Positions 35,463 to 45,666 of a stretch of 64,000 nt of DNA are shown in pieces. The number at the start of each line of letters is the position of its first letter. Position 1 is the first letter of the stretch. The translations under genes were made by a program, and so were the position numbers. The notes under the pieces were generated by a model. The model had not been told where the DNA came from and ran no database searches. It worked only from the letters and a program-made list of their open reading frames with translations. This DNA comes from Oenococcus oeni DSM 20252 = AWRIB129 (GTDB lineage Bacteria; Bacillota; Bacilli; Lactobacillales; Lactobacillaceae), in contig NZ_AQVA01000002.1 of NCBI RefSeq assembly GCF_000372485.1, positions 23,655 to 87,654 on the forward strand. The letters are read 5' to 3'.

Positions 35463-35668
35463 ATATTCTGGAACAGAAAGTTAGAGTTTATGCGCACAGA
35501 GAGCCGGAACGCTGGAAACCGGTCGCCGATGAATTCTTTTAGATCAGCCGGTTAAAATAATTAATTTAGAAACGCTGAGGCGCACTGACCAAGTGCGTGA
35601 AGTTGGGTGGTACCACGTGAGAACGTCCCGATAATTCGAGGCGTTTTTTATTTTATCTAAGGAGCTTT
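35463..35668 (+). promoter_or_regulatory. T-box riboswitch leader of ileS
   Basis: The T-box GGTGGTACCACG is at 35606-35617. The conserved AGAGAG of stem I is present, and the likely specifier codon AUC (Ile) is at 35543-35545, followed by a purine. A terminator AACGTCCCGA (35622-35631) / TCGAGGCGTT (35636-35645) with a T run follows. Uncharged tRNA-Ile would favour the antiterminator and allow ileS expression. Confidence 0.93.
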
Positions 35669-38434
35669 ATGAAGATTAAAGATACACTACATTTAGGACA
35701 TACAAATTTTCCGATGCGGGGAAGTTTACCAAAAACCGAGCCCACGCGTGAGAAACAATGGGAAGACGATCACTTGTATGAAAAAAGGCTTGATTTAAAC
35801 AAAAATAAAGCTCATTTCAACTTGCATGACGGACCGCCATATGCGAATGGAAATATTCATATCGGCCATGCAATGAACAAAATATCCAAGGATATCATTG
35901 TCCGTTATAAGAATATGACCGGTTATAATGCTCCTTACGTTCCCGGATGGGATACGCATGGTTTGCCAATCGAACAGCAATTAACAAAAGCCGGCTATGA
36001 TCGAAAATCAATGTCGAAGGCTGATTGGCGTCGTTTGGCTCATGATTATGCCTTAAAACAGGTTGAGATGCAAAAACGCGATTTCAAACGGCTTGGTGTG
36101 CTTGGCGAGTGGGATAATCCTTATTTAACCTTGAATCCGGAATTTGAAGCAGCTCAGGTTCGTGTTTTTGGTGCAATGGCCGGTAAGGGATATATCTATC
36201 GGGGCTTAAAACCGGTTTACTGGTCTTGGAGTTCGGAATCGGCTTTGGCCGAGGCCGAGGTCGAATACCATGATTTGGAGTCGACATCACTTTTTTATGC
36301 TAATCGTGTCAAAGACGGTAAAGGGGTTTTGGATAATGATACCTATCTGGTTGTTTGGACAACTACGCCATTCACGATTACTGCCTCACGTGGGATTACA
36401 GTTGGGCCTAATTTTGATTATGTGCTGGTCAAGCCGAAGGGACAGACTAGTAAATATGTTGTTGCGAAGGCTCTGCTCGAAGAGAATGCTGCCAGGTTCG
36501 GCTGGAAAGAACCAGAAGTCCTGGCAACTTATAAAGGCATTGATCTTGATAAAATTACCGTTGAGCACCCTTGGGATAAAAACATTACAGAATTGGTTAT
36601 GAACGCCGATCACGTTACTCTTGATTCTGGTACCGGACTGGTTCACACGGCTCCTGGTTTTGGTGAAGATGATTACAATGTCGGCATGAAATATGGCCTT
36701 CCGATTGATATGACAGTTGATTCAAAGGGTTATCTTATGAAAAGCGCCGGAAGTGATTTCGAGGGTAAATTCTATGATGATGTTGTTCCTTTGGTAATTG
36801 AGAAATTGAAAAAGGCCGGTTTATGGTTGGCAACTGAAAAGATTAAACATTCGTATCCTTTTGACTGGCGGACAAAAAAACCGATTATCTGGCGGGCCGT
36901 TCCTCAATGGTTCGTTTCAATCGAACCATTTAGAAAAGAAATTCTTGATCAGATAAAAGATGTTAAGTTTTATCCCGATTGGGGTGAAGTTCGTCTGTAC
37001 AATATGATTAAAGATCGTGGCGATTGGGTTATTTCCCGTCAACGTGTCTGGGGTGTTCCATTACCGATTTTCTATGCAGAAGACGGTACACCGATTGTTG
37101 ATGAAAAATTGATCGATCATGTTGCTGATTTGTTTGCCAAACATGGTTCAACTTATTGGTTCGAACACACAGCTAAAGAGCTTCTTCCAGATGGATATAC
37201 TAACGAACACAGTCCGAATGGCAAATTCACAAAAGAAGAAGACATTATGGACGTTTGGTTTGATTCTGGTTCGAGTTGGTCGGGAGTGATGCAGGAAAGA
37301 TCTTATCTCGATTATCCGGCTGATGTTTATTTGGAGGGGGCAGACCAGTTCCGTGGATGGTTTAATTCCAATATCATAACTTCAGTTGCTGTTAACGGAA
37401 TTGCGCCTTACAAATCTGTGATTGCCCAGGGATTTGTTTTTGATGATAAGGGACAAAAGATGTCCAAATCCTTAGGAAATATTATTTCGCCAAATGATGT
37501 TGCCAATCAAATGGGCACAGAGATTGTCCGCCTTTGGGTTATGAGCATTGATTCCAGTCAGGATGTTCATGTTTCAAAAGATATTTTAAAACAGGTTTCC
37601 GAGTCATATCGCAAAATCCGTAACACAATGCGATTTTTGTTAGCGAATACCGAAGATTTCGATCCTAAGAAAAATTCAGTAGCTTTTTCCGACCGCGAGC
37701 CGATTGATAAATGGATGACAGCTGATTTCAATCAATTTATTAAAGACTGGCATGAAAAGATGGGTCGATATGATTTTTATGATTTGTTCAAACAATTAAT
37801 TAACTTCGTCTCAAACGATCTCTCAGCCTTTTATTTAGATGTGGCAAAAGATATTGTTTATATCGATGAAGCAGATTCTTCTGAACGTCGTTCAATGCAG
37901 ACCGTTTTTTATGAAATATCTGTTAAATTAACAAAATTATTGACTCCTTTTTTGCCCCACACTGCTGAAGAACTTTGGGAGAATCTAAAAGAGCCGGAAG
38001 CTTATGCATATTTGTCTGAGGCGCCGCGTTTTGAGAAATTGGCCGATGCTGATAATTTATTGAAAGATTGGGATTACTTCTTCAAATTCCGCGATCTTGT
38101 TAATAAAGAGCTGGAAAATGCCCGCGAAAAGACCTTAATTGGGAAAAATGCCGAGGCAGCTTTGCAGGTCACTCTAACCGAAAAGCAAATGGAAGTTTTC
38201 GACCATCTTCAACTTGATATCAGGAAGCTGTTAATGGTCAGTCAATTAAAAGAGACGAAAGGCCAGGAAACAAAGGTCGAAGTCACTCATGCTTCTGGTC
38301 AGGTTGATCCTCGTGATCGTCTTTACCATGATGATATTGGTGCCGATACAAAATTCCCGATGTTTTCCAAGAAAAATGCTGAAATTGTTGAACACGATTT
38401 CCCTGATTTAACTTCTGAACAATTGGAAGACTGA
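35669..38434 (+). CDS. ileS: Isoleucyl-tRNA synthetase
   Basis: 921 aa class I synthetase. HIGH motif at residues 64-67 in [11 protein letters not shown]1 editing domain with [18 protein letters not shown] at 597-601, then the anticodon-binding helices. The C-terminal zinc ribbon, normally CxxC...CxxC, is present in length but not in ligands: about residues 880-908 read [14 protein letters not shown] and FSKKNAEIV. No cysteine occurs anywhere in the protein. It charges tRNA-Ile. AAGGAG precedes the ATG; the gene is monocistronic, between a T-box and a terminator. Confidence 0.97.
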   Translation: MKIKDTLHLGHTNFPMRGSLPKTEPTREKQWEDDHLYEKRLDLNKNKAHFNLHDGPPYANGNIHIGHAMNKISKDIIVRYKNMTGYNAPYVPGWDTHGLPIEQQLTKAGYDRKSMSKADWRRLAHDYALKQVEMQKRDFKRLGVLGEWDNPYLTLNPEFEAAQVRVFGAMAGKGYIYRGLKPVYWSWSSESALAEAEVEYHDLESTSLFYANRVKDGKGVLDNDTYLVVWTTTPFTITASRGITVGPNFDYVLVKPKGQTSKYVVAKALLEENAARFGWKEPEVLATYKGIDLDKITVEHPWDKNITELVMNADHVTLDSGTGLVHTAPGFGEDDYNVGMKYGLPIDMTVDSKGYLMKSAGSDFEGKFYDDVVPLVIEKLKKAGLWLATEKIKHSYPFDWRTKKPIIWRAVPQWFVSIEPFRKEILDQIKDVKFYPDWGEVRLYNMIKDRGDWVISRQRVWGVPLPIFYAEDGTPIVDEKLIDHVADLFAKHGSTYWFEHTAKELLPDGYTNEHSPNGKFTKEEDIMDVWFDSGSSWSGVMQERSYLDYPADVYLEGADQFRGWFNSNIITSVAVNGIAPYKSVIAQGFVFDDKGQKMSKSLGNIISPNDVANQMGTEIVRLWVMSIDSSQDVHVSKDILKQVSESYRKIRNTMRFLLANTEDFDPKKNSVAFSDREPIDKWMTADFNQFIKDWHEKMGRYDFYDLFKQLINFVSNDLSAFYLDVAKDIVYIDEADSSERRSMQTVFYEISVKLTKLLTPFLPHTAEELWENLKEPEAYAYLSEAPRFEKLADADNLLKDWDYFFKFRDLVNKELENAREKTLIGKNAEAALQVTLTEKQMEVFDHLQLDIRKLLMVSQLKETKGQETKVEVTHASGQVDPRDRLYHDDIGADTKFPMFSKKNAEIVEHDFPDLTSEQLED

Positions 38435-38448
38435 TAAAAAATATTTTG

Positions 38449-38477
38449 AAACGGAAATTAATTTTTCCGTTTTTTTA
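38449..38477 (+). terminator. Rho-independent terminator of ileS
   Basis: AAACGGAAA (38449-38457) / TTTCCGTTT (38464-38472) with a 6-nt loop, followed by T residues. Confidence 0.92.
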
Positions 38478-38527
38478 TTGCCTGAGTTTAATTTTATTTA
38501 AATCTCCTTTATAGTCCCCAAAAACAC

Positions 38528-38593
38528 AAACACGAAATATTTTTTAAAATCTTAATTAAATTGCTATTAAAAACAGTAAAACACGAACGTTCG
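38528..38593 (+). promoter_or_regulatory. PurBox-like sites upstream of purE
   Basis: AAACACGAA occurs at 38528-38536 and again at 38579-38587, 51 bp apart (about five helical turns). The second copy continues into the palindrome CGAACGTTCG (38584-38593). The core resembles the CGAAC PurBox bound by PurR in Bacillus and Lactococcus. AAAACACGAACGTT (38578-38591) recurs at 13 of 14 positions, inverted, at 57798-57811. Confidence 0.65.
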
Positions 38594-38606
38594 GGAATAG
38601 AAGGGC

Positions 38607-38635
38607 TGGATTTTTCCGTTTTTTATTGATACACT
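38607..38635 (+). promoter_or_regulatory. Candidate purE promoter
   Basis: TGGATT (38607-38612), 17 bp, then TACACT (38630-38635) with TG one base upstream (extended -10). Predicted +1 is near 38642, just before the ribosome site GGAGGA. Confidence 0.5.
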
Positions 38636-38657
38636 TAACGAGTATTTCGGAGGACAG

Positions 38658-39152
38658 ATGTCAAACACGAAGATTGCTGTTGTAATGGGATCAGTTTCTG
38701 ACTGGGAAACGATGAAAAATGCGGTCAATATTTTGAAGGATTTTGGAGTTGAGATTGAAAAACATGTTATTTCCGCACACAGAATGCCTGACCAACTGAG
38801 TGAATTTTCCAAAGGAGCTCGTCAACGAGGTCTGCAGATGATGATCGCTGGTGCTGGTGGTGCAGCTCATTTACCTGGCATGCTGGCTGCCAACACAACC
38901 CTTCCAGTAATTGGCGTTCCGATTCAATCGCATGCTTTAAATGGTTTGGATTCTCTTTTGTCGATTGTACAGATGCCGGCCGGGATTCCGGTTGCCACGA
39001 CGGCGATCGGTAATTCCGGCGCTAAAAATGCAGCTTACTTGGCTTTATCGATTCTTAGCCTGCAAGACCAAGAAATTGAAAATAAATTAATCATGTTTCG
39101 TCGGGAGCAGACAAAAAAATCACTTGAAAGCGATGCACAGCTCAATGATTAA
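38658..39152 (+). CDS. purE: N5-carboxyaminoimidazole ribonucleotide mutase
   Basis: 164 aa class I Pur[20 protein letters not shown] at the N-terminus, the active-site [11 protein letters not shown] near residue 35 and [25 protein letters not shown] near 65. It converts N5-CAIR to CAIR, working after PurK. Preceded by CGGAGGA 7 nt from the ATG. First gene of the long purine operon; its end overlaps purK. Confidence 0.97.
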   Translation: MSNTKIAVVMGSVSDWETMKNAVNILKDFGVEIEKHVISAHRMPDQLSEFSKGARQRGLQMMIAGAGGAAHLPGMLAANTTLPVIGVPIQSHALNGLDSLLSIVQMPAGIPVATTAIGNSGAKNAAYLALSILSLQDQEIENKLIMFRREQTKKSLESDAQLND

Positions 39153-40263
39153 AAGAACGATTTTACCACCGGCAACAATCGGAATTATTGGTGGTGGACA
39201 ATTGGGACAAATGATTTCACTGTCAGCTAAATCAATTGGTTATCATGTTGGTATTTTGGATCCTACTGAACAGTGTCCGGCCGGGCAGGTTTCTGATTTT
39301 CAGATCGTGGCCGGGTATGGTGATGAAGCGGCATTAACCGAGTTGGCTGAAAAATCGGATCTGCTGACTTATGAATTTGAAAATGTCGATCAAGATGTTT
39401 TGGCACGTGTTCAAAAAAGAACCGGGGTCCTAGTCCCTCAAGGTGTCAAATTGTTGACGGTGACTTCAAATCGAATCAACGAAAAAAATTTTCTTCGAAC
39501 ACACGGCTTGCCGACAACCGATTTTGCAAAAGTTGCTTCGCCCGCGGAACTCAAAGTAGCGGTAAAAGAGCTTGGCTTTCCAGCAATTTTAAAAACTGTT
39601 TCTGGCGGTTATGACGGTCACGGGCAGTGGGACATCAATTCGGAACAGGATGTTAAAAATATGCTTGAAAAATGGCCAAAAAATCTGCTAGCTATTTTAG
39701 AAAAAAGGGTTGATTTCGTTAAAGAAATTTCTGTCATGGTTTCTCGTGATAATTGTGATCAAGTTAAACTCTGGCCTATTACCGAGAATCAACATAAAAA
39801 TCATATCCTGCATCTTTCCTATGCTCCTGCTTCTATTACAGATTCCGTAGTTCAATCGGTTAAAAAAGAAGTTAGCAAATTAGCAAACGAAATTAATTTG
39901 TACGGTGTTTTGGGAGTTGAAATGTTTCTTCGCCCTGATGGAAAAATTTTAATTAATGAATTGGCGCCAAGGCCGCATAATTCCGGTCATCTGACGATCG
40001 AAGGCTGCAATATATCACAATTTGAAGGTCATGTTCGTTCAATTTGCGGATTGCCGATTCAAGGCCCACTTCTAATAAAACCCGCTTTGATGCGAAACTT
40101 ATTGGGCGACGATCTGGCTAAAGCTCGAAATGATCTTGTCAATCATCCTGAATGGTATTTCCACGATTATGGAAAAGCGGAAATTAGACCGCAAAGAAAA
40201 ATGGGTCACATAACTGTTTTAGGCGATGAGGCAATTAAAAAGTTGAAAGTGTGGAATAAATGA
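39145..40263 (+). CDS. purK: N5-carboxyaminoimidazole ribonucleotide synthase
   Basis: 372 aa ATP-grasp enzyme. I chose ATG 39145 ([24 protein letters not shown]), which aligns with PurK N-termini; in-frame ATG 39133 and TTG 39124 lie deeper inside purE. The P-loop-like ATP site has [17 protein letters not shown], and [16 protein letters not shown] and [24 protein letters not shown] follow. It carboxylates AIR using ATP and bicarbonate. Confidence 0.96.
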   Translation: MIKRTILPPATIGIIGGGQLGQMISLSAKSIGYHVGILDPTEQCPAGQVSDFQIVAGYGDEAALTELAEKSDLLTYEFENVDQDVLARVQKRTGVLVPQGVKLLTVTSNRINEKNFLRTHGLPTTDFAKVASPAELKVAVKELGFPAILKTVSGGYDGHGQWDINSEQDVKNMLEKWPKNLLAILEKRVDFVKEISVMVSRDNCDQVKLWPITENQHKNHILHLSYAPASITDSVVQSVKKEVSKLANEINLYGVLGVEMFLRPDGKILINELAPRPHNSGHLTIEGCNISQFEGHVRSICGLPIQGPLLIKPALMRNLLGDDLAKARNDLVNHPEWYFHDYGKAEIRPQRKMGHITVLGDEAIKKLKVWNK

Positions 40264-40985
40264 CTGAAAGTCTTTTATATTCTGGTAAAGCAAAAAATAT
40301 GTTTCAAACTGACGATCCAGAGATCGTCCATATTCATTACAAAGATCAAGCGACTGCTTTGAATGGAAAAGTCAAAGAGAAAATCGAAGGAAAAGGACAA
40401 TTAACTTCGCACATTTCGGCTTTGTTGTTTAACTACTTAACTGTTCAAGGAATCGAAAATCATTTTCAAAAAGAATTGGAAAACGGTGATGCTTTAGTTA
40501 GGAAAGTTAAAATTGTTCCCTTGGAGGTTGTAACTCGTAATTTTGCTGCCGGCCATTTCGCTTCGCGTTTCAATGTGCCGATGCACAAAGCTTTAAAGCC
40601 GGCTGTTCATGAATTTTATTTTAAATCGGATTCTTTGGATGACCCTTTTATTAATAACGAACAAATTCTAGCATTGGAAATTGCCGATAAAAAAACTATC
40701 AGCCAAACGAAAGAAGAAGCTGAGCTGATCAATCAAAAACTGATCAATCTGTTTGATCAAATCGGAATTACCTTAATCGATTTCAAAGTTGAATTTGGGT
40801 TCACTAGTCAGGGAAAACTCTTGCTTGCTGATGAACTTTCTCCGGACAATATGCGCTTGTTGGATAAAGAAAGTGGCAAATCGCTTGATAAAGATGTTTT
40901 TCGTCAAAAAATCGGTGATGTCAGAATTGGTTATCAAACCGTTTTGGATCGTTTGAATAACAAATTAATTGCAGGGGAAAATTAA
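40260..40985 (+). CDS. purC: SAICAR synthetase
   Basis: 241 aa. YSGKAKNMFQTDDPEIVHIHYKDQATA at the N-terminus is the PurC signature, with PLEVVTRNFAAGHFASRF near residue 85 and LLADELSPDNMRL near 185. It joins CAIR and aspartate. Overlaps purK by ATGA. Confidence 0.97.
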   Translation: MTESLLYSGKAKNMFQTDDPEIVHIHYKDQATALNGKVKEKIEGKGQLTSHISALLFNYLTVQGIENHFQKELENGDALVRKVKIVPLEVVTRNFAAGHFASRFNVPMHKALKPAVHEFYFKSDSLDDPFINNEQILALEIADKKTISQTKEEAELINQKLINLFDQIGITLIDFKVEFGFTSQGKLLLADELSPDNMRLLDKESGKSLDKDVFRQKIGDVRIGYQTVLDRLNNKLIAGEN

Positions 40986-40986
40986 A

Positions 40987-41250
40987 ATGTTTTTAGCAAA
41001 GATCTACGTTACTTACAAGCCTTCAATTCTCGATCCACAGGGTGAAGTCATAAAATCGGCTCTTCATCGCCTTGATTATACAGACGTTAATTCGGTTATG
41101 CAGGGAAAATACTTCGAAATAAAACTTGAGGCAAAAGATCAAAGGACAGCGGCAAAAGAAATTGAGGAATTTTCTGACGAATTATTGATCAATGTCAATA
41201 TGGAAACTTTCACTTATAAATTAAGCGAAATATCTTCGGTGGAGGAATAA
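40987..41250 (+). CDS. purS: FGAM synthase small subunit PurS
   Basis: 87 aa from ATG 40987 with AGGGG upstream. [24 protein letters not shown] is typical of PurS. It links PurQ and PurL so that ammonia made by PurQ reaches the PurL active site. Its presence fits the short PurL encoded two genes on. Confidence 0.94.
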   Translation: MFLAKIYVTYKPSILDPQGEVIKSALHRLDYTDVNSVMQGKYFEIKLEAKDQRTAAKEIEEFSDELLINVNMETFTYKLSEISSVEE

Positions 41251-41252
41251 AA

Positions 41253-41918
41253 ATGAAGGCTGCAGTTCTTGATTTTCCCGGATCCAATTGCGATTTTGAT
41301 ATGTATTATGCATTGATTGATTTTGGGATTGACGCAAAAATAATCGATGCCCGCCAAAGTAATCTGGATGATTATGATGCCATCTTTTTACCGGGGGGAT
41401 TCTCGTATGGAGATTACTTAAGAGCAGGAGCAATTGCTCGTTTTGCTCCGGCAATGGAAGCTGTTAAAAAAGCTGCTGATCAAGGTCGGTTTGTCGTTGG
41501 AATTTGTAATGGTTTTCAAATCTTGACTGAAGCCGGGCTTTTACCGGGAGCTTTGAGAATGAATGCCAAAGCAGGATTTATTTGTGATCAGGTTTTGCTG
41601 AATGTTGAAAACGACAATTCGCTTTTTACAAAGAACCTTTATCGACAACAACTTTTATTGCCAATCGCCCATGCCGGTGGCAATTATTATGCCGATCAAG
41701 AAACTTTGACAAAACTACATGCCAACCGACAGATAATTTTTACATACCAGGACAACCCGAACGGTTCAATTGACGATATTGCCGGAATTGTCAACGAGAA
41801 AGGAAATGTTTTTGGAGTGATGCCGCATCCGGAACGAGCCGTCGATCCATTACTTGGGAATATCGATGGTCGTCCGTTCTTTGAATCGATTCTACAGACA
41901 AGTGGGGTTTTAAATTAA
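41253..41918 (+). CDS. purQ: FGAM synthase glutaminase subunit PurQ
   Basis: 221 aa class I glutamine amidotransferase. [17 protein letters not shown] near residue 50, nucleophile Cys in [20 protein letters not shown] near residue 85, and the His-Glu pair in [12 protein letters not shown] near the C-terminus. GGAGG is placed 7 nt before the ATG and the stop overlaps the purL start (TAATG). Confidence 0.97.
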   Translation: MKAAVLDFPGSNCDFDMYYALIDFGIDAKIIDARQSNLDDYDAIFLPGGFSYGDYLRAGAIARFAPAMEAVKKAADQGRFVVGICNGFQILTEAGLLPGALRMNAKAGFICDQVLLNVENDNSLFTKNLYRQQLLLPIAHAGGNYYADQETLTKLHANRQIIFTYQDNPNGSIDDIAGIVNEKGNVFGVMPHPERAVDPLLGNIDGRPFFESILQTSGVLN

Positions 41919-44143
41919 TGTCAATAGCTGCTAATCCACAACTTAAATCAGCAGAAGAGGTCAAATCAGAACGCATTTATGCACAGTGGGGTCTTACCGA
42001 TCAAGAATTTAAAATAATTGAAAATGAAATGGGCCGTTTGCCGAATTATACCGAGACAGGTTTATTTTCGGCCATGTGGTCGGAGCATGCTTCTTATAAA
42101 AAATCCAAACCAATTCTGAAAACTTTTTGGTCAAAAAACGAACGTGTTTTGCAGGGACCCGGGGAAGGAGCTGGAATTCTCGATATTGGCGATGGCCAGG
42201 CAGTTGTTTTTAAAGCCGAAAGCCATAACCATCCTTCTCAAGTTGAACCTTACCAAGGAGCTGCGACTGGAGTCGGTGGTATTTTACGGGATATTTTTTC
42301 GATGGGTGCTCAACCAATTGCGGTTTTAGATTCGCTAAGATTTTCAGAGATTAAAAATGAACAGACCAAATCTTTAATCGATGGAGTAATTGACGGAATT
42401 GCCGGCTATGGAAATGCTATCGGTATTCCAACTGTTGGCGGCGATGTTGCTTTCGATGATGCCTACGAAGGTAATTTGCTCTGCAATGTTATGTCTATCG
42501 GTTTGCTTGATCATCAGGATACGATCAAGGTCGGGCAAGCACACGGAAAAGATAATTCGGTCATTTATGTTGGGGCCAAAACCGGACGCGATGGAATCAA
42601 TGGTGCTACTTTTGCCTCAACTGAGTTTTCTTCCCAAGAAGAATCTCAACGTTCCGCTGTCCAGGTTGGCGATCCTTTCATGGAAAAACTAGTAATGGAT
42701 GCGACTATTAAAGCCGTCAGAGAAATGCCGGAAGCAGTAATTGCGATTCAGGATATGGGCGCAGCCGGAATCTTGTCCTCTTCGTCTGAAATGGGTGAAA
42801 AAGGCGGTTCTGGAATTTGGCTTGATTTGGATAAAGTTCCGGTGCGAGAAAAAGGAATGATACCTTATGAATTGATGCTTTCCGAGTCACAGGAACGAAT
42901 GTTGTTGGTCGTTGCTCAAGGCCGGGAAAAAGGAGTGATTGATCTTTATAGAGATGCCGGCCTGGATGCTGTAGTCATCGGTAAAGTGACCGATGACAGT
43001 CGTTATCGTTTATCTTTTCAGGGGGAAACAGTTGCTGATCTTGATATAAAACTGTTAACCAAAGCACCTTCTTACAAACTGCCAAGTAAGCTGCCGGTCC
43101 ATATTAAAAAGGCCAGTCAACAACAATATCAACCAAAAATTTCTAACCCGCTTCAAATTATTATGCAAATTCTTTCTCAACCGACGATTTCATCGAAAAA
43201 GTTTTTTTATCGTCATTTCGATTCAATGGTAAGAACCGATACTGTCGTGAAACCGGGCGGTGATGCTGCCGTAATCAGAATTCGCGGAACAAAAAAAGCC
43301 TTGTCGCTGACAACTGATGTTAATGGGCGTTACGTTTACTTGGATCCATATCGTGGCGGGCAGATGGCAATCGCAGAAGCGGCCCGCAATGTTGTTTCGA
43401 CCGGTGCTTTGCCAATTGGAATTACCGATTGTTTGAACTTTGGCAATCCGGATAATCAGGAAGTTTATTATGAATTGGAACAATCTGTCGCCGGCATAAA
43501 TAATTTTGCCAAACAGCTGAATACCCCGGTTGTTTCCGGCAACGTATCGCTTTATAACGAAACCGACAATCGGGCCATTTATCCAACGCCGATGATCGGG
43601 ATGGTCGGTTTGATCAGGGATAATCGCAAAATCACAACGATTAATTTCAAAAAGAATGGTGATCTGATTTATTTAATCGGATCTACCGGCAATGACTTTA
43701 ATGGATCCGAGATTCAAAAGTTGCAGACGGGAAAAATCTCGGGAAAATTATTCGACTTTGATGCCGATGCTGAATTAAACAACCAAAAATTAATCTTAAC
43801 AGCGATTGAGGCCGGCTTATTGAAATCCGCTCACGATCTAAGCGAGGGAGGACTGATTGTCGCTTTGCTTGAATCGGCTTTTGAAACAAGCTTTGCTTTT
43901 GATGCCAACCTGAAACTCGATGATGCACAGCTTTTTGCGGAAACGAATGGTCGTTTTATTGTCACAGTTGAGCCAGAAAAAGAACCGGTTTTTGAAAAAA
44001 TGGCCGGTGATCAGGCTGAATTGATTGGTCGGGTAACTGACAGAAATCATTTTCAAATCAAAACGGATCAAAGCAGTTTTTCGATTGATAAAGAAGAAGC
44101 GACCAAAACCTGGAAAAATTCGATCGCGAATTTAATGGAGTAA
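41918..44143 (+). CDS. purL: FGAM synthase large subunit PurL
   Basis: 741 aa, the small form that needs PurS and PurQ. LPNYTETGLFSAMWSEHASYKKSKPILK near residue 40, FKAESHNHPSQVEPYQGAATGVGGILRDIFSMGAQPIA near 95, then a duplicated second half (DVNGRYVYLDPYRGGQMAIAEAARNVV near 465). It makes FGAM from FGAR, ATP and ammonia. Central gene of the purine cluster. Confidence 0.97.
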   Translation: MSIAANPQLKSAEEVKSERIYAQWGLTDQEFKIIENEMGRLPNYTETGLFSAMWSEHASYKKSKPILKTFWSKNERVLQGPGEGAGILDIGDGQAVVFKAESHNHPSQVEPYQGAATGVGGILRDIFSMGAQPIAVLDSLRFSEIKNEQTKSLIDGVIDGIAGYGNAIGIPTVGGDVAFDDAYEGNLLCNVMSIGLLDHQDTIKVGQAHGKDNSVIYVGAKTGRDGINGATFASTEFSSQEESQRSAVQVGDPFMEKLVMDATIKAVREMPEAVIAIQDMGAAGILSSSSEMGEKGGSGIWLDLDKVPVREKGMIPYELMLSESQERMLLVVAQGREKGVIDLYRDAGLDAVVIGKVTDDSRYRLSFQGETVADLDIKLLTKAPSYKLPSKLPVHIKKASQQQYQPKISNPLQIIMQILSQPTISSKKFFYRHFDSMVRTDTVVKPGGDAAVIRIRGTKKALSLTTDVNGRYVYLDPYRGGQMAIAEAARNVVSTGALPIGITDCLNFGNPDNQEVYYELEQSVAGINNFAKQLNTPVVSGNVSLYNETDNRAIYPTPMIGMVGLIRDNRKITTINFKKNGDLIYLIGSTGNDFNGSEIQKLQTGKISGKLFDFDADAELNNQKLILTAIEAGLLKSAHDLSEGGLIVALLESAFETSFAFDANLKLDDAQLFAETNGRFIVTVEPEKEPVFEKMAGDQAELIGRVTDRNHFQIKTDQSSFSIDKEEATKTWKNSIANLME

Positions 44144-44153
44144 CGAGGATAAA

Positions 44154-45665
44154 ATGACGGAATTGCAAACTGCAACAGATTTTCGTGGACTGAATGAAGA
44201 ATGTGGTTTATTCGGCGTTTGGGGATTGCCGGAGGCTGCCCAAACAACTTTCTATGGTATGCATGCCTTACAGCACCGTGGCCAGGAGGGTGCTGGAATT
44301 GTTTCAAACGACAATGGTCGCCTTTGGCAGCACCGCGGTCTCGGCCTGCTATCGGACGTTTTCCGTAATCCGGAGAAAATTGCCAGTCTAAAAGGGAACT
44401 CGGCAATTGGTCACGTTCGTTATGCAACTGCTGGTACTCACGGAATTGAAAATATTCAACCTTATTTAGTTCATTTTAACGATTACCAAATCGCCCTTGC
44501 TCATAATGGCAACATTACAAATGCCTTGACTTTAAGAAAACAGCTCGAAGATATCGGGTCGATTTTTCAATCTTCATCGGATTCGGAAATTTTGCTGCAT
44601 TTAATTCGTCGCTCTCATCAGAATTCAATGAAAGAAAAAATTGCTGAGTCTTTAAGACAACTTCACGGAGGCTTTGCTTTTCTTCTGTTGACTCCCGATG
44701 CTCTTTTCGCTGCTCTTGATCCGCATGGTTTTCGCCCTTTCTGTATTGGGAAATTGCCCGGCGGACAATATGTAGTTGCCTCTGAAACAGCTGCCTTGAA
44801 TATGACTGATGCTGAATTTGTCCGCGATGTTCAACCGGGAGAATTGATCGCCATTAATGATCAAGGAATGCAAATCGATCATTATACAGATAATGTGACT
44901 TTAAACATTGATGCGATGGAATATATTTATTTCGCCAGACCTGATTCAACGATTTATGGAGTCAATGTTCATATCGCGCGTAAGCATATGGGCCGTTGTC
45001 TAGCTCGCGAACAGCCGGTTTCTGGGGCCGATATTGTTGTTGGGGTTCCCAATTCTTCTTTGTCAGCGGCCCAAGGTTATGCCGAGGAAGCTGGTTTGCC
45101 AAACGAAATGGGGCTGGTTAAAAATCAATATATCGCTCGAACCTTTATCCAGCCAAATCAAGATAAACGCGAGCGGGCAGTACGAATGAAACTTTCGGCC
45201 ATCAAAGAAGTTGTTAATGGAAAATCAATCGTTTTGGTTGATGATTCGATCGTTCGTGGTACTACTTCTATGTATATTATTCGTATGTTGAAAGATGCCG
45301 GGGCTAAAGAGGTTCATGTTCGGATTGCTTCACCGGCTTTTAAGTATCCCTCCTTTTATGGCGTCGATATGCAAACAACAAACGAATTGATGGCCGCGAA
45401 CCATAGTTTGGAAGAAATGACCGAAATGATTCAGGCTGACTCTCTGGCTTTCTTGTCTGTTCAAGGCCTTGTCGATTCGATTAATTTGAAGACACCATAT
45501 AATGGCAATGGTCTCACAACTGCTTATTTTGATGGTCATTATCCTTCGCCAATCTATGATTATCAATCCTCTTTGCAGAACAAGGTTGATGCCGGACTGG
45601 TTAATTTCGATCCCGAACCGATTGCTGTTATGCCAGAAATATTTTCTGTTAGGAAAGGTATTTAA
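44154..45665 (+). CDS. purF: Amidophosphoribosyltransferase (PRPP amidotransferase)
   Basis: 503 aa. A 16-residue propeptide precedes the nucleophile Cys17 in NEECGLFGVWG, so maturation by self-cleavage is expected. Glutaminase features: ALQHRGQEGAGI and the HNGNI block. The phosphoribosyltransferase domain has SIVLVDDSIVRGTTS near residue 360. It catalyses the committed step from PRPP. GAGG lies 6 nt before the ATG. Purine nucleotides normally inhibit the enzyme. Confidence 0.97.
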   Translation: MTELQTATDFRGLNEECGLFGVWGLPEAAQTTFYGMHALQHRGQEGAGIVSNDNGRLWQHRGLGLLSDVFRNPEKIASLKGNSAIGHVRYATAGTHGIENIQPYLVHFNDYQIALAHNGNITNALTLRKQLEDIGSIFQSSSDSEILLHLIRRSHQNSMKEKIAESLRQLHGGFAFLLLTPDALFAALDPHGFRPFCIGKLPGGQYVVASETAALNMTDAEFVRDVQPGELIAINDQGMQIDHYTDNVTLNIDAMEYIYFARPDSTIYGVNVHIARKHMGRCLAREQPVSGADIVVGVPNSSLSAAQGYAEEAGLPNEMGLVKNQYIARTFIQPNQDKRERAVRMKLSAIKEVVNGKSIVLVDDSIVRGTTSMYIIRMLKDAGAKEVHVRIASPAFKYPSFYGVDMQTTNELMAANHSLEEMTEMIQADSLAFLSVQGLVDSINLKTPYNGNGLTTAYFDGHYPSPIYDYQSSLQNKVDAGLVNFDPEPIAVMPEIFSVRKGI

Positions 45666-45666
45666 A

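Noticed and set aside
42133-42150. AAAACGAACGTG, a PurBox-like sequence inside purL
   Set aside because: It lies within conserved coding sequence with no promoter nearby; a chance match is likely.
45502-45666. N-terminal extension of purM into purF
   Set aside because: Family alignment and the ribosome site support ATG 45667; the extension is just an open frame in purF.
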